64,000 bases of DNA, from positions 33,178,501 to 33,242,500 of the forward strand of contig NC_065874.1 in assembly GCF_933775445.1 (NCBI RefSeq), written 5' to 3'. The stretch is from Argentina anserina. Its lineage: Eukaryota > Streptophyta > Magnoliopsida > Rosales > Rosaceae. The position numbers and the translations under genes were made by a program. A model generated the notes under the pieces. It was not told the origin of the DNA, made no database searches, and saw nothing but the letters and a program-made list of their open reading frames with translations. This document shows, piece by piece, positions 1 to 11,079 of the stretch (its first letter is position 1; each line of letters opens with the position of its first letter).

Positions 1-1140
1 ACCAATTCCAGTTATATTGCTTGTCCTCATATCAGGCTGTACTCCTTTCGCAGACAAACTAGAGAACATATCTACTGCAGACTCTATTTAGCTCCAACTT
101 CTTGCCTTCCATCTCTCGAAGCAATTCCAGTGCTGCTGAAAGTTGTTGGTTGTTACACATGCCATCAAGTGTAACAGCATAAGTTCGAACATCTGGAAGT
201 TGGCCACCACGTTGCATATCAGATAACAACTTTTCTGCCTCTTCTATCCTCCCTGCTTTGTAGAAACCGTTAATAAGAGTGTTAAAAGTAACAGTGTTTG
301 GAACAAGCTCCCAACAAGTCATTTCCTTAAAAATATTGTGAGCCTGATCGACCTTTCTACTCTTGCAATATCCGTTTATCAATATGCTACAACTATGAAC
401 ATTAACCATACAGCCCTTCCTAACCATTAGATCAAAGACTTTCTTGGCCTCATCCATTTCGCCTCGAAAACAGTAACAGTCCATAAGAGAACTGTATGTG
501 ATCGTGTCAGGTTCAATGCCACTTTGAATCATCATTTGTACCACACTTTTGGCTTCCATAACCATCCCCTCCCTAGAGTGTGTATTGACTAAGACACTGA
601 AGGTGTGTAAATTGGGAAGTATACCTTTACTCAACATCCCATCCAACAGCCTTGTAGCTTGCTTCCACCTGCCTATATCGCAAAGTCCTTGAATCAAACA
701 AGTGTAAGTGACGACATTTGGATCAAGATCGCTTCTGGTCATTTCAGCGAAGAGTTTCAAGGCTTCACCAATGAGTGTAGCCTCACAGAGACCATCGATG
801 ATGGTGTTATAGGAAACTACGTTTGGCCTACAACCCTTTTGTTCCATGTGCTTGAGCAACTGAATAGCTGCACTGTTGTTCCCTGTCTTGCAAAGGCCTT
901 TTATGAGTGTGCTGAAAGTAAACACATTAGGTTGACAGTTCCCTTCTCCAGCATTTTGGTTAAAACTCGTGCGGCCTCGAGGACTTGATTGTTGAGAACA
1001 AAGCCGTTGATCAAAGTGGTGAAGGTAACAACATCCGGTTCAAGACCCAATTTGGAGTACTTTCCCAAGACATGATCCAAACCCCATTTGGTTCAAGTTG
1101 CAGTAGCAATTGATGAGAATGTTTAGGGTGTAGTGATCAA
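1..1140 (-). pseudogene. P-class PPR gene fragment, frameshifted
   Basis: The minus strand encodes a run of 35-residue pentatricopeptide repeats with the usual pattern (P-x-V-x-T-Y/F-x-x-L-I-x-G-x-C). The longest open frame is 925-59 (288 aa). Reading on in both directions recovers more repeats only by changing frame: near 60-90 (downstream repeat text resumes in another frame up to base 1), within 935-946 (one base appears missing between KMLEKG and the next repeat) and near 1050. The most upstream repeat (DHYTLNILINCY) ends near 1140 with no start codon or transit peptide. In this family P-class PPR proteins bind organelle RNA and many resemble fertility restorers. Three frame breaks and a missing N-terminus argue for a dead copy. 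The 3' part continues outside the window. Confidence 0.8.
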
Positions 1141-1731
1141 TGTTTTAAAAAACTCGCCTCAACCTTAACAAGCTTACGACTACTTACATAATGTCTCTGT
1201 TTTTCGGTCTGGGCACCAAGACTTAAAAAACTTACGTTTTTTACGTATTATGCTACGTTTTTAACGTCTTTTACGCATTTTACTACATCTTATAAAATAA
1301 TCTTTTAGGTATATTTTTATATATATCTATATACTATGTTTAATTTGATGAAAAATATCTAAAATGTAAAAAAAAACGTTTAAATTATGAATTTCATTAT
1401 ATTTAAATGTAATAAATTGGTAAATTTTTATATATATTTATTCTTTTTGTATGTGAATAATTATATATTTACATATTTAACTATTAATTTTTTATAACAT
1501 AAGACTTACGCTTTATTCACCTAACCTTTTAAGGCTCATGGCTCTTAGAAAACGTATTGGGTACGCATTCATTTTTTAAGATAGTCCAGAGTGGGAAGCT
1601 CGTCACAAACTGTGGCCAGAACTTGCAAGTCAAGCAAATGCATTAGAACCCTATAACTTAAGTCTCCTCATCTCTCCCCTTTGTTGCTTTTCTGACTGGA
1701 AACAGTTTCTTCTTTCTAGCTGGTTTCATCA
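1141..1731. other. AT-rich spacer upstream of the NLR gene
   Basis: No coding feature is visible. Several lysine-like 'acgt/tacg' words recur between 1200 and 1330, and the composition is very AT-rich up to about 1530, which would fit old transposon DNA. I find no convincing terminal repeats. The last 100 bases are the probable 5' leader of the gene starting at 1732. Confidence 0.5.
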
Positions 1732-4700
1732 ATGGCATCAACAGATCGTCGGTGGAAGTATGACGTTTATTTGAGTTTCGACTATGGAGATACTGGAAGG
1801 GGTTTTGCAGATTTATGTGATCGGCTGAAAGAAAAGGGAATCGAAACATTTATGCCTGAGATACGTATGGAACTTTCCCAAATTTACTCTACTGGGAAAT
1901 TATGTTTCTCAGTCCCCTCTACTATCCTAACGGCAATTGAAGAATCAAGGTTTGCAATCGTTGGTCTATCCCGAAATTATGCTTCTTCTAGCTGGTGCTT
2001 GGAAGAACTCGCCAAGATTTGTGAGTGTATGATCCCGGACAAAGACCGCGGAATCCTTCCAGTTTTCTATGACATCGATCTTTCTGATGTGAGATATCAG
2101 AGGGGGAGTTTCGGTGAAGATTTTGATCGCCATGAAAGGTCTGGGCTATTCGAATCGGATAAGATCCAGCAGTGGAGAGATGTTTTAATTGAAGTGGGGA
2201 ATCTGTCCGGCTGGGAATCAAGGGATTATTGGTACGCATCGTAAGAGTAGGTATCTCAATTACCAAAACTTACACTAGTGCTTATAGCTGACCGTTATTT
2301 CTTCCCTGCAGGAGCGAGTTAGAACTTGGGAAACTCATTGTGGACGAAGTGTGCAGTAGATTACAACCTATTGAAACTAATAAGGGAGATTTTGAGGCAA
2401 TTAAATCAACAAAGCGAGCAGCTATTGAAGATGAGCCTAAAGTATGGGAGTCAAATGAAAACGTTGAAATAAGAAGACCAGACACTGTCGAACTTGAGCC
2501 TACAATGCTAGATTTCATTGAAGATTTTGAGGCAACAACACAAGCTGCCAATAGGAACTGTGAGATTACTCGATTTTGTCTGTTTTTCATTGTGGTATGA
2601 CTGGTATCTCTTTGTTAATTTCTCGACTGTTCTTGATACCTATTTCTTTTTCCTTTTTTTCCAATTTTTGGATGTTCAGCTGAATCAGAATCAGCCGGTC
2701 AGTGGAAGCATGATGTGTTTTTAAGTTTTAAGGGTGAAGATACTCGCAGGGGTTTCCTGTCCCATTTATACCGTGAACTGCAAAACACGAAAACAATTAG
2801 AACGTTTAAGGATGATGAACAACTTACGAAGGGGAAGGATATTTCTCAAAGTTTAATGAAGGCAATTGAGGAATCAAGGTTTGCAATCATTGTTCTGTCG
2901 GAGAAGTATGCTTTCTCTACGTGGTGCTTAGATGAACTTACAAAGATTTTCCAATGCATGGAAGGCAAGGATACTATTCTGCCAATTTTTTATTATGTCG
3001 ATCCCTCTGATGTACGATATCAAAATAATAGTTATGGAGTAGCCTTTGAAAATCATGAAAGCAAGGCAAGACATGCCATAGAAAAGGTGGATCGCTGGAG
3101 AGCTGCTTTAAGGAAAGTGGGCAGTGTCTCTGGGTGGGATCTAAATAAATACAAGTATGATTTCTATAATTACATAAGTTGTTGGGTGTAATTTTGCATT
3201 CATTCGTTGCCTAATGGAGTTTATTCCTTTATAATGCAGATCGGAAAGCGAACTTATTGTAGACATCGTGGAGTTTGTGCTTAAGAAAGTACGTCAAGTA
3301 TCAAGGGGAGATTTTGAAGAATTTGAAGCAACAAGAGAAGCCATGGCTGAGGTTCACAAGAAGCTGAATGATGATGCAATCACCGCCATTGGGGTCTATG
3401 GTAGAGGAGGCGTTGGCAAGACAGCCATGGTGAAATCTGTTGGTGCACTGGCCAAAAAGATGGGGCTTTTTGATCATGTTGTTATATCCCTTATATCCCG
3501 AAACCCTGATTTGCAAAAAATTCAAGGGGAACTGGTAAATCAGTTGGGATTGGAAATGGGGGAGAATGAAGAAATAGAAACAGCCAGTAGATTGAAGGAG
3601 AGGATCCTTTTTATCTTGGATGACATTTGGGAGAAATTAGATTTGTCGAGCATTGGAATTCCTAGCTTTGACGAGCTTCAAAGATGCAATTCCAAGGTCC
3701 TACTCACCACGAGGATCATGGAGATTAGTCATTCTATGAGGTGCCAAGCACATATTCCTCTCAATGTCCTATCAGAGGAAGATTCTTTGAAGTTATTCAT
3801 GAAGAAGTCGAGAAAGCCTTTTCATGGATCTGCCGATGTGTATAATGAGGACAGGAACGTAGTTGGAACATGCGGTGGTCTCCCAAGTGCATTGGAAGAG
3901 GCTGCAAAGGCATTTGGACATAAATATGTGAAAGAATGGACTGAAGCAGTTTCAAAGGCATTTGGAGATAACAATGATGATTCGCAAAAGCCGGGTCAAG
4001 AAGTAATCGCATCTCAGTATGTTCCCACTACGGATGAGCGAGATACATTTAAAAAGATAGAGTTGACCTATCATACCTTGATGTTTGATGATGCAAAGTC
4101 AATGTTCTTGCTTTGCTGCATGTTTCCAGAAGATTATGACATCCCAATTGAAGAATTGTTCAGGTATAGTATTGGAAAAGGTTTGCTTCAATATTCTGAT
4201 ACATTGCAAGAAGCTAGAGACAGAGCACATTTTTTGATCGCATACCTTAAAGATTCGGGGTTGCTTTTGGATGGGAAAAAGGAATGCATAAAGATGCATT
4301 GTGACATCCGAAATGTAGCTATGTCTATTGTGTCTGAAGAAGGTGATGTTTTCTTTGTGAAAGCTGGTTCTGAATTGAAGGACTGGCCAATGGATGTTCA
4401 TCAAGGCTACTCAGCAATCTCACTAATGAGGAACGAGCTTAAGAAGCTTCCCGATACTTTGGTATGTTCCAAACTCCAAATTTTATTGCTGCAAAGAAAT
4501 CTTGGTATATCTGACATTCCAGAAACTTTTTTTCAAAGTCCAAATCCATTAAGGGTCTTTGATCTGAGCTATACCGGTATCGTAGTACTACCCTCTTCAT
4601 TTGATCTCCTCACTAACCTCAAGGCCTTGTTTTTGGATTCTTGCAAGAAAATAACTGATATATCTGTACTGGGGAAGCTGAAGAAAGTAGAGATTCTTAG

Positions 4701-6627
4701 TTTGAGAAAATTTCCTCATAAGGAGTTGCCGAAAGAGATAGGAAATATGACCAGTCTAAGGATGCTGGACATCACTGGTGGATGTGTTCACAAAATTCCA
4801 TCTAAGTTGATATCAAGGTTGTATAGACTGGAAGAATTGTACATGATATGTGAATTCGGGAACTGGGGAAGTCAAGTCAAGGAATCAGTAGAACAAACAA
4901 ATGCCAACTTTGATGAGATAATTGGCTTGTCCCGTTTGAGCATTTTGAAGGTTTACATATCTGATGCAGCTTGCTTACCCAAAGATATCGAGTACTTACC
5001 GAGCTGGATAAAATATAAGATATGCATCAGCAGGGATCTCTCTTCAGATATGATGCTTTCTTTGAATGATCAGCCTTCAACAACCTTGATTCTTGACAAA
5101 GCAATCAATGGCTTACCAGATTGGTTTATCAACGTGGTGACAGAGAAGACAGAAAAGCTAGAGTACAGAGACTCTAAGGGAGTAATCAACATTCTCGAGG
5201 AACATGAGCGTGGGAGATTACATGGGCTCAAGCTTCTCAATGTAATTCGGTGCCATGCGACCTTGGAAGAGTTGATAAATGCAACAACTTGGGATCCAAG
5301 TAAACCTGTGTTTGAGAGCTTGGAAGAGTTGCATCTCCTTCACTTGCAATGCCTGAAGGAGTTGTGTGTTGGTGAATTACCTCTTGGGTCTTTATGCAAT
5401 CTTAAGTTATTGAAAGTGCAAACTTGTCGCAGCTTGGTGAATGCACTTTTACGACCAAACTTACTGCAGAGACTAACAAATCTAGAAACAATATTTTGTG
5501 TAAATATGGTACACATAAAATATGTGTTTGGATCTGAAGGGCTGGAGCTTGGAACAATTCTCTTGACAAAACTAAGAGAGATGAGATTGTGCGCTCTGTT
5601 TGAACTTATAAGCATCTGGAATGGTCCGGTTCCACCTGCAGTTTTTGGGAATCTTAAAGTTTTGGCAGTTTGCCAGTGTACAAAGCTGGAAAGTTTATTC
5701 CCATTTGATGTGGCTCGATCTCTTGTGCAATTGGAAGACCTCTCTGTAGAGCTCTGCCCTAACTTGAGTAGAGTTATTGAACCAAGCCGAAAAGCAGGAG
5801 CCAGCTTGGAAATATTTATGGTTTTTCTAGGATTGAAGAAATTATTCTTGAGAATACTTCCATCGCTGACATGTTTCTGCACTGAAAATGTTACTTTTTC
5901 TTCTGAGTGCCCATCATTGGAATACTTGTATGTGGATGGGTGCCCCCAGTTTTTTAACCCTGCTTCTGCTTCTGTTAAATTCAATGATCAACAACATTTG
6001 AATTCTTTAGCTAAAAGGTATGTCTCTCTGTTTTATCATGCTGTCTTTGTTTCTTCCTTTTCTTTTCCTGCCATGCCATAGATGTATTTCTGATGGCATA
6101 TTGCCGTAATCTTTTTGCACTTCTTGAGCTTATAGCTGGGTGGATTTTATTATGTATCACTGTATCAATATATCCGCTGGGTGCAACAATTCAGACCAAA
6201 AGAACCGCAGCTAGCTTGTCATTTTTAAGTTCATTAGTTAAAACATGGATCACAATATTTTGAATGTTTTATTTGGTAGTTAGCTGACAAAAACAAACAG
6301 ATAAAATTACTAACAATCAAGATGACATAGATGATGGATGCGTACAGGAAGATAAAATGAATACATAAACTTTTGTGAATTGGTTGTCTCAAACAGCTAC
6401 AAAGTGGATGATATATTTTGGCATTTTTTTATTTCATCATCTCATCTATTTATTTAGCATGGTAGTGTTGCACATCGTTTTTTGCTTTGAACTTCTGCCA
6501 CTTGATTTTTTATCCAATTCAAGTTTGTACTGTAACCCTGATTTGAAATACTTATTAGAAAATAATTATTTACTTCTTCTTCTTCTTTTTTGTCATAAAT
6601 AGATGGGAGGATATGCATATGCTTTAA
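1732..6627 (+). CDS. TIR-TIR-NB-ARC(CNL type)-LRR immune receptor, intact
   Basis: Five exons are inferred: 1732-2231, 2312-2559, 2680-3154, 3240-6017 and 6603-6627. All junctions are GT-AG and phases agree, giving 1341 aa. TIR1 lies at about residues 10-160 (DVYLSF, then WCLEEL with the expected catalytic Glu at 92). A charged linker is at 167-250. TIR2 is at about 258-405 (DVFLSFKGEDTRRGF, WCLDEL). The NB-ARC starts near 435: P-loop GVYGRGGVGKT 459-469, kinase-2 ILFILDDIW 530-538, GLPSAL 621-626, RNBS-D FLLCCMFPEDYDI 697-709, and MHC in place of MHD at 760-762. Irregular LRRs follow from about 790. The Trp after LDDI and the CxFPED RNBS-D are hallmarks of coiled-coil-type (CNL, RPS2/At4g27190-like) NB-ARCs, not of TNLs. 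Plant TIRs cleave NAD+; intracellular effector recognition is inferred. The last exon codes only WEDMHML; the inverted copy keeps the same short exon, which supports it. Without splicing the frame would stop at 6081. Confidence 0.85.
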
Positions 6628-6699
6628 GAGAGGCTGATGCAAGGGAAACGCAAAAGAAAGAGATGCTCTGCGGTAAATATATGAAAAATGTACACAACT

Positions 6700-7430
6700 T
6701 AAGTTGATTGCGAAAAGCAATAATCAAGTTTTCTAACGAATAATGTTAAATTCAGGTAGAAGTTTAGCTGTGATATGGGCTCAAGCTTCAAGTGCATCAC
6801 TAATGGGTGTGGCCGTGTGAGATTTCTGGTGACAGTAAGTTTCAAGCCAACTGCATTACTCAATCGTTTCCATTTTTGATATAAGTTTACTGTTCAGAAA
6901 TCAGAATCTTCAGTTTCTCGTTATTCACAAGTTAGAACTGGTTGCTGCTTGTAAGTATATAAGAACAAACAGAAATTCGAAGCAATGGAGGTCAGAAAGA
7001 GTTTGGAGAAACAAGACGGGCATTCATGCAGTGGATGAAGTCACTAAGAATTTATGGTACTGGAGGATGATAATATCAAAGTGCTTGGGGTGCGCGGAAG
7101 ATGACCAGTTGGCAGGACAGCCATAGTGAAAATGTCAGTGTATAGGTATATAGTTATGTTATTATGGTTGTTGTATTCTAGAACCCTGATTTGCAAAAAA
7201 GGAAAACGAAATCCAAAGCACATTGGCAGGTCTGGCTGGGATTGTAATGTCCGGGAGACGGAAGATTGAAGAGAGGCTCATGACCGAAACTGGGATCCTT
7301 ACAATCTTGGAAGACATTTGGGAGTCTTAGTCTAGCATTGAATTCCCTGGTAAGGGTGAACTTAATGATGAAATCCAAAGTCCTAGTTACCAAGGATAAC
7401 GAGTGTGAGGAGTGTCTTCCCTGGTAAAAG
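6700..7430 (+). pseudogene. Relic of a second NB-ARC downstream of the NLR gene
   Basis: Between 6756 and 6850 a decayed frame reads RSLAVIWAQASSASLMGV, matched in the inverted copy near 13070-13130. From about 7080 a P-loop-like text (KVLGV-RGR-VGRTAIVKMSV) appears, then NPDLQK at about 7183 and a kinase-2-like ILEDIWES near 7305. Several in-frame stops and frame changes interrupt it. This looks like the start of another NB-ARC from the same family, left over from a longer tandem array. It has no plausible intact product. Confidence 0.55.
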
Positions 7431-8013
7431 TACTGATCCTTTTCAATAGTCTGCCAGCGGAAGATTCTCGGAATTTATTCCTATACAAGTATTGATGTTT
7501 TTTATTTTGTAGAGAATGTACTGATTGTTTTCAATAGTCTTGGACTCTTGGTGGAGTTTTTGAAATACTTGTAATACTTTCTCGTTTGAAGTATATTTTT
7601 CTATTAGGACAGCTTTTGTAGAGCTCTACACTCCTGCCTATCCATAACCAGCTTACCCAAAATGAAAGCCCAAATCTAAAGGCCGACAGCTATCCCTCCT
7701 ATTATGCCAAAACTTGGGTGTGACACTTCATTTCCACTCATCTCCGTAGTCGTTCTATTTCCTATACTTCATTCAGCCCAAATGGTCATTACAGTTTACC
7801 TTCTTCTACTGTTTTTTTTTTTTTTTTTGCGTTTCTGCCATTCGGCTGGGTGGGCTTTCGGGTTAGATTTTGTGGCTGCAAGTGTGCGTGGTTAATTTGG
7901 GTGTCATCTATTCAGCTTCGGTAAAAAAGACAAGGGAGGTGTCGATGTTGAAAGTATGGCTGTCGATTCCAACACGACTCGATAATATAATTCGAAACCG
8001 CATAAAATAAACT
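7431..8013. other. Spacer without recognisable genes
   Basis: No coding or RNA feature can be supported. A poly(T) tract lies at about 7811-7828. The right end (7960-8013) may be LTR-derived sequence leading into the palindrome that follows. Confidence 0.4.
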
Positions 8014-8101
8014 CGTGTCTAATACCCTGATCCTCATTAAGTGGTATCAGAGCCAGACCCATGTCTGATACCACTTAATGGGGATCAGGGTATCAGACAC
8101 G
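8014..8101. repeat. Near-perfect palindrome with an initiator-Met-tRNA primer-binding site
   Basis: The left arm 8022-8051 and right arm 8064-8093 are reverse complements at 29 of 30 positions, around a 12-base loop (8052-8063). The match extends outward to about 8014 and 8101 (36 of 38 by eye). The left arm contains TGGTATCAGAGCC at 8042-8054, the standard primer-binding site of plant Ty1/copia retrotransposons, complementary to the 3' end of initiator methionyl tRNA. It sits a few bases after a CA dinucleotide, as after an LTR. The right arm is the same text inverted, so two LTR/PBS ends face each other. No internal retrotransposon domains are present. Confidence 0.65.
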
Positions 8102-8702
8102 GGTCTCCAACCGTCAATTAAAAGACACTAGAAACAAGGAACGGCAAACTCACATAGCAGGACAAATTCATGCCACAATAAGCTCCCTCACACACACACA
8201 CACTTGGACAATAAGTAGACTAATGGAAAGAGAATAACCTAAATAATTGTAAAATGATACCCTAAAACTACCTTAACAATAAAATATCAAATATTATTTA
8301 TAACAAAATCACAAACAATTCCTTTAAACTTGCCATATATGCTCCTGCATTAGGTCTTCTCAGGACAAGAATAAAGAAGAGGATTAGTGTTCTAGCATGG
8401 ATTAATGAATGTAACACACTTTATATCAGAGTAGCGGTTATGGTAGTTCATTCCATCAAGGAAAATGCATATAACATTCTCATATTATCTAATGTATTAC
8501 TCTGAAATAAACATACAAGTTTGAATTCAAATTCAAAAACAAATTGCATTGACAAATCTATTTTCGTTGACAAACTTTATTTAATTCACTCATGTTATAT
8601 ATTGAATTCTAAAACTCGTTACATATATCAGCTTAATCAAAAATGCTTATGTCTAATTCAATAAAGTCTTACGCTTTCAAGTTCTTGTTAACCAGCCTAA
8701 TC
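8102..8702. other. AT-rich spacer
   Basis: Contains a short CA microsatellite near 8191-8202. I see no gene. The homology to the NLR family begins abruptly at about 8703. Confidence 0.4.
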
Positions 8703-9428
8703 CACGGCTTCTCTTGTTGCCTCAAATTCTTCAAAATCTCCCCTTGGTACTTGAAGTATTTCTGCAAGCAAAAACTTCACAATGTCTACAATGAGATCGC
8801 TTTCAGATCTGCAATGAAAAAGATCAAACTCCATTAAGCAACTAATGAATGCAAAATTACATACAACAATTAACTTGTGTAATTGTAGAAATCATACTTG
8901 TAGTTCTTTGAATGCCACCCAGAGAGACTGCTCACTTTCATTAAATCAGCTCTCCACTGCTTCACCTTCTCTATGGCGTCTTGCATTGCTGGAATGATTT
9001 GTAAGGCCCATTTGGTACCTTCCTTTGATATCGTACATCAGAGGGATCGACGTGATAAAAAATTGGCAGAATAGTATCCTTGCCTTCCATGCATTGGAAA
9101 ATCTTTGTAAGTTCATCTAAGCACCACGCAGAAAAAGCATAGTTATGCGACAGAACAATGATTGCAAACCTTGATTCTTCGATTGCCGTCAGCAAACTTT
9201 GAGAAATATCCTTCCCCTTCTTAAGCTGTTCATCATCCTTGAACGTTCTAATTATTTTCGTGTTTTGCAGTTCTCGGTATAAATGGGATAGGAAACCCTT
9301 GCGAGAATCCTCACCCCTAAAACTTAAAAACACATCATTCTTCCACTGACCAGCTGGTTCTGGTTCAGCTGAACATCCAAAAATTGGAAAAAATGGAAAA
9401 ATAAAGAGAAAATTAAAGATATACCCAA

Positions 9429-10612
9429 TATTGGAATCCCTCTTTTAAATCAAACTCACACCCAAATGTTTTTTCAATCTAAACCCAAATTCTTTTTTTA
9501 CAACCCTATTTTGCCCTTTTGATTATTTTGGTTTCCTTAATTGTAGCATCTATTTATTGTACATGTTTAATTCAAGTCTACCATTGATTTTTCACTACTT
9601 TAAATTGCTGAAAGATTTGATTTCAATTTTTTTTTGAGAATATTTTTTATATATAGCTCATATGAGAGTTTCAGAATACAAACACTACTCCAACTTTTAT
9701 AGATCATACGAGAGAACAAAAAAGTTGTTGTGTACTGTATCATTCGTCATTTTTTTCAATCTTTTAAATCTATCAATAAGATACGTATGTTATCCATTAT
9801 ATATATATATATATATTTTTTTTTTCAATTTTTTTTTCTTTTCGTATCATTGTACCATGAATATTTTTCGTGGGGTAAATCTTTTGTTCTAGGTTTCAAC
9901 TTTCATATTTTTTTCACTCTATGATGTTACCTAATAGATAGAAACATGCATATTAATATAAATATTCAACATATCGAAGAAATCTTTAAAATTAGAGAAT
10001 CTCTAACAAATAGGTTGATGTAAAAATTACCTAATAGATAGATACATGCATATTAGTATAAATTTCAAATTCAACCTACGAAATAGATTTTTAGAATTAT
10101 AAAATACCTAACAAACAGGTTGATGTAAAAATTCCTATAAGAGATGTTAGTTTTAAAGATAAATACCTAATTTTAGGTTGTAATTAAAAATAAAAACCTA
10201 CTAAATAGGAATTAAAAAAAACTTATCTCTACCTCAAACTAAGGTTGTAAATAAATAGTTGAAATGAACTAAATTATGTTAATTACCTATGAAGTTATAA
10301 ATTTTAAATTATTCAACAAAACGAAAAAAGGAAAGTTCAAATCATCATAAAGTGATTTCGATTTCGATCTAGATATGTCAAAAAGGAAATGATTCATTAT
10401 TTCTAAATTTGTGATGAGTAGAGAAAATCTATAATTAAGACAGTTAATGAGAGCACAATTTATTAATTGACTAATCACTAATTTTTATTAGATTTTAATA
10501 GTGGCATTTAGTAATTTAGATTTAAACGAATGGTTATAATTGAGTGCATAATGAATAAAACAATATTTGGGTTTTTTTTTTAAAAGCTTCTAAAAATTGA
10601 GTATACATTAAA
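9429..10612. mobile_element. 1.18-kb insertion in an NLR intron
   Basis: The homologous intron in the two other copies is about 120 bases, and here the flanks align with them up to these coordinates. The insertion is bordered by a perfect 8-base direct repeat ATACCCAA (9421-9428 and 10613-10620), a plausible hAT-type target-site duplication. No clear terminal inverted repeat and no transposase frame are visible, so it would be a non-autonomous element. It contains a two-unit tandem repeat with a period near 100 bases. Confidence 0.5.
9927..10133. repeat. Two-copy tandem repeat, period about 100 bp
   Basis: Units start at 9927 and 10027, each with TTACCTAATAGATAG then ATACATGCATATTA-like text. 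Both end in AGGTTGATGTAAAAAT. The two units are diverged in the middle. They lie inside the intronic insertion. Confidence 0.65.
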
Positions 10613-11079
10613 ATACCCAAAAATAAATAGGTATCAAGAACAATCGAGAAATCAACAAAAAGATACCACAATGAAAAAAAAAAGACAAAACTGAGTAACT
10701 CACAGTTCCCATTGGCTGCTTGTGTTGTTGCCTCAAAATCTTCAATGAAATCTAGCATTGAAGATTTCTTCGAGATTGCGATTAAAGCAACATAAATAAT
10801 TAGAACGTAAAAAAAAAAACTGGATAGATTCGCCTCTTGATTTCATTAGATACCTTTCAGTTATTCTGCTGGAGATCAAAATTAACAAAAAACTAGCTAA
10901 ATTTCAAAAAAATTGTAAAATAATTAGTCTCTTAAAGATACCCTTACTCCAAGGCACTGCTAATAACTCTGAATGGTAGTTTACTCAACCACTATTTTTT
11001 TAAATCAAACAAAGAAAAAAAAGGTACTACATTCGCAACAACAATTGAAAGTCAATCGAAAAATAAACAAGAAACAACA

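Larger units (their letters stand above)
8703..10759 (-). pseudogene. Third TIR-NLR copy: linker, TIR2 and NB-exon stub
   Basis: Read on minus, 10759-10703 matches the end of the linker exon of the intact gene (MLDFIEDFEATTQAANGNC). The TIR2 exon runs from about 9368 to 8898 (DVFLSFRGEDSRKGF, WCLDEL). Its open frame (9333-8971, 120 aa) shifts after DVRYQ; the expected C-terminal text (AIEKVKQWRADL...SGWHSKNYK) is still readable in another frame up to a conserved splice donor. The next exon starts at about 8808 (SESDLIVDIVKF...) and stops at about 8703 (GDFEEFEATREAVD, then a stop), just before the NB-ARC would begin. TIR1, NB-ARC and LRR are missing. The linker/TIR2 intron is about 1.2 kb longer than in its relatives because of an insertion. 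A short TIR-only product is conceivable but the frameshift makes it unlikely. Confidence 0.8.

Noticed and set aside
3395..3430. miR482/2118 target site at the NLR P-loop
   Set aside because: The P-loop codons match the known target pattern only partly (about 14 of 22 positions by eye), too weak to call without a scoring tool.
8014..8101. MicroRNA hairpin
   Set aside because: The palindrome is explained by a retrotransposon primer-binding site and its inverted copy; the stem is too perfect and the loop too short to prefer a miRNA precursor.
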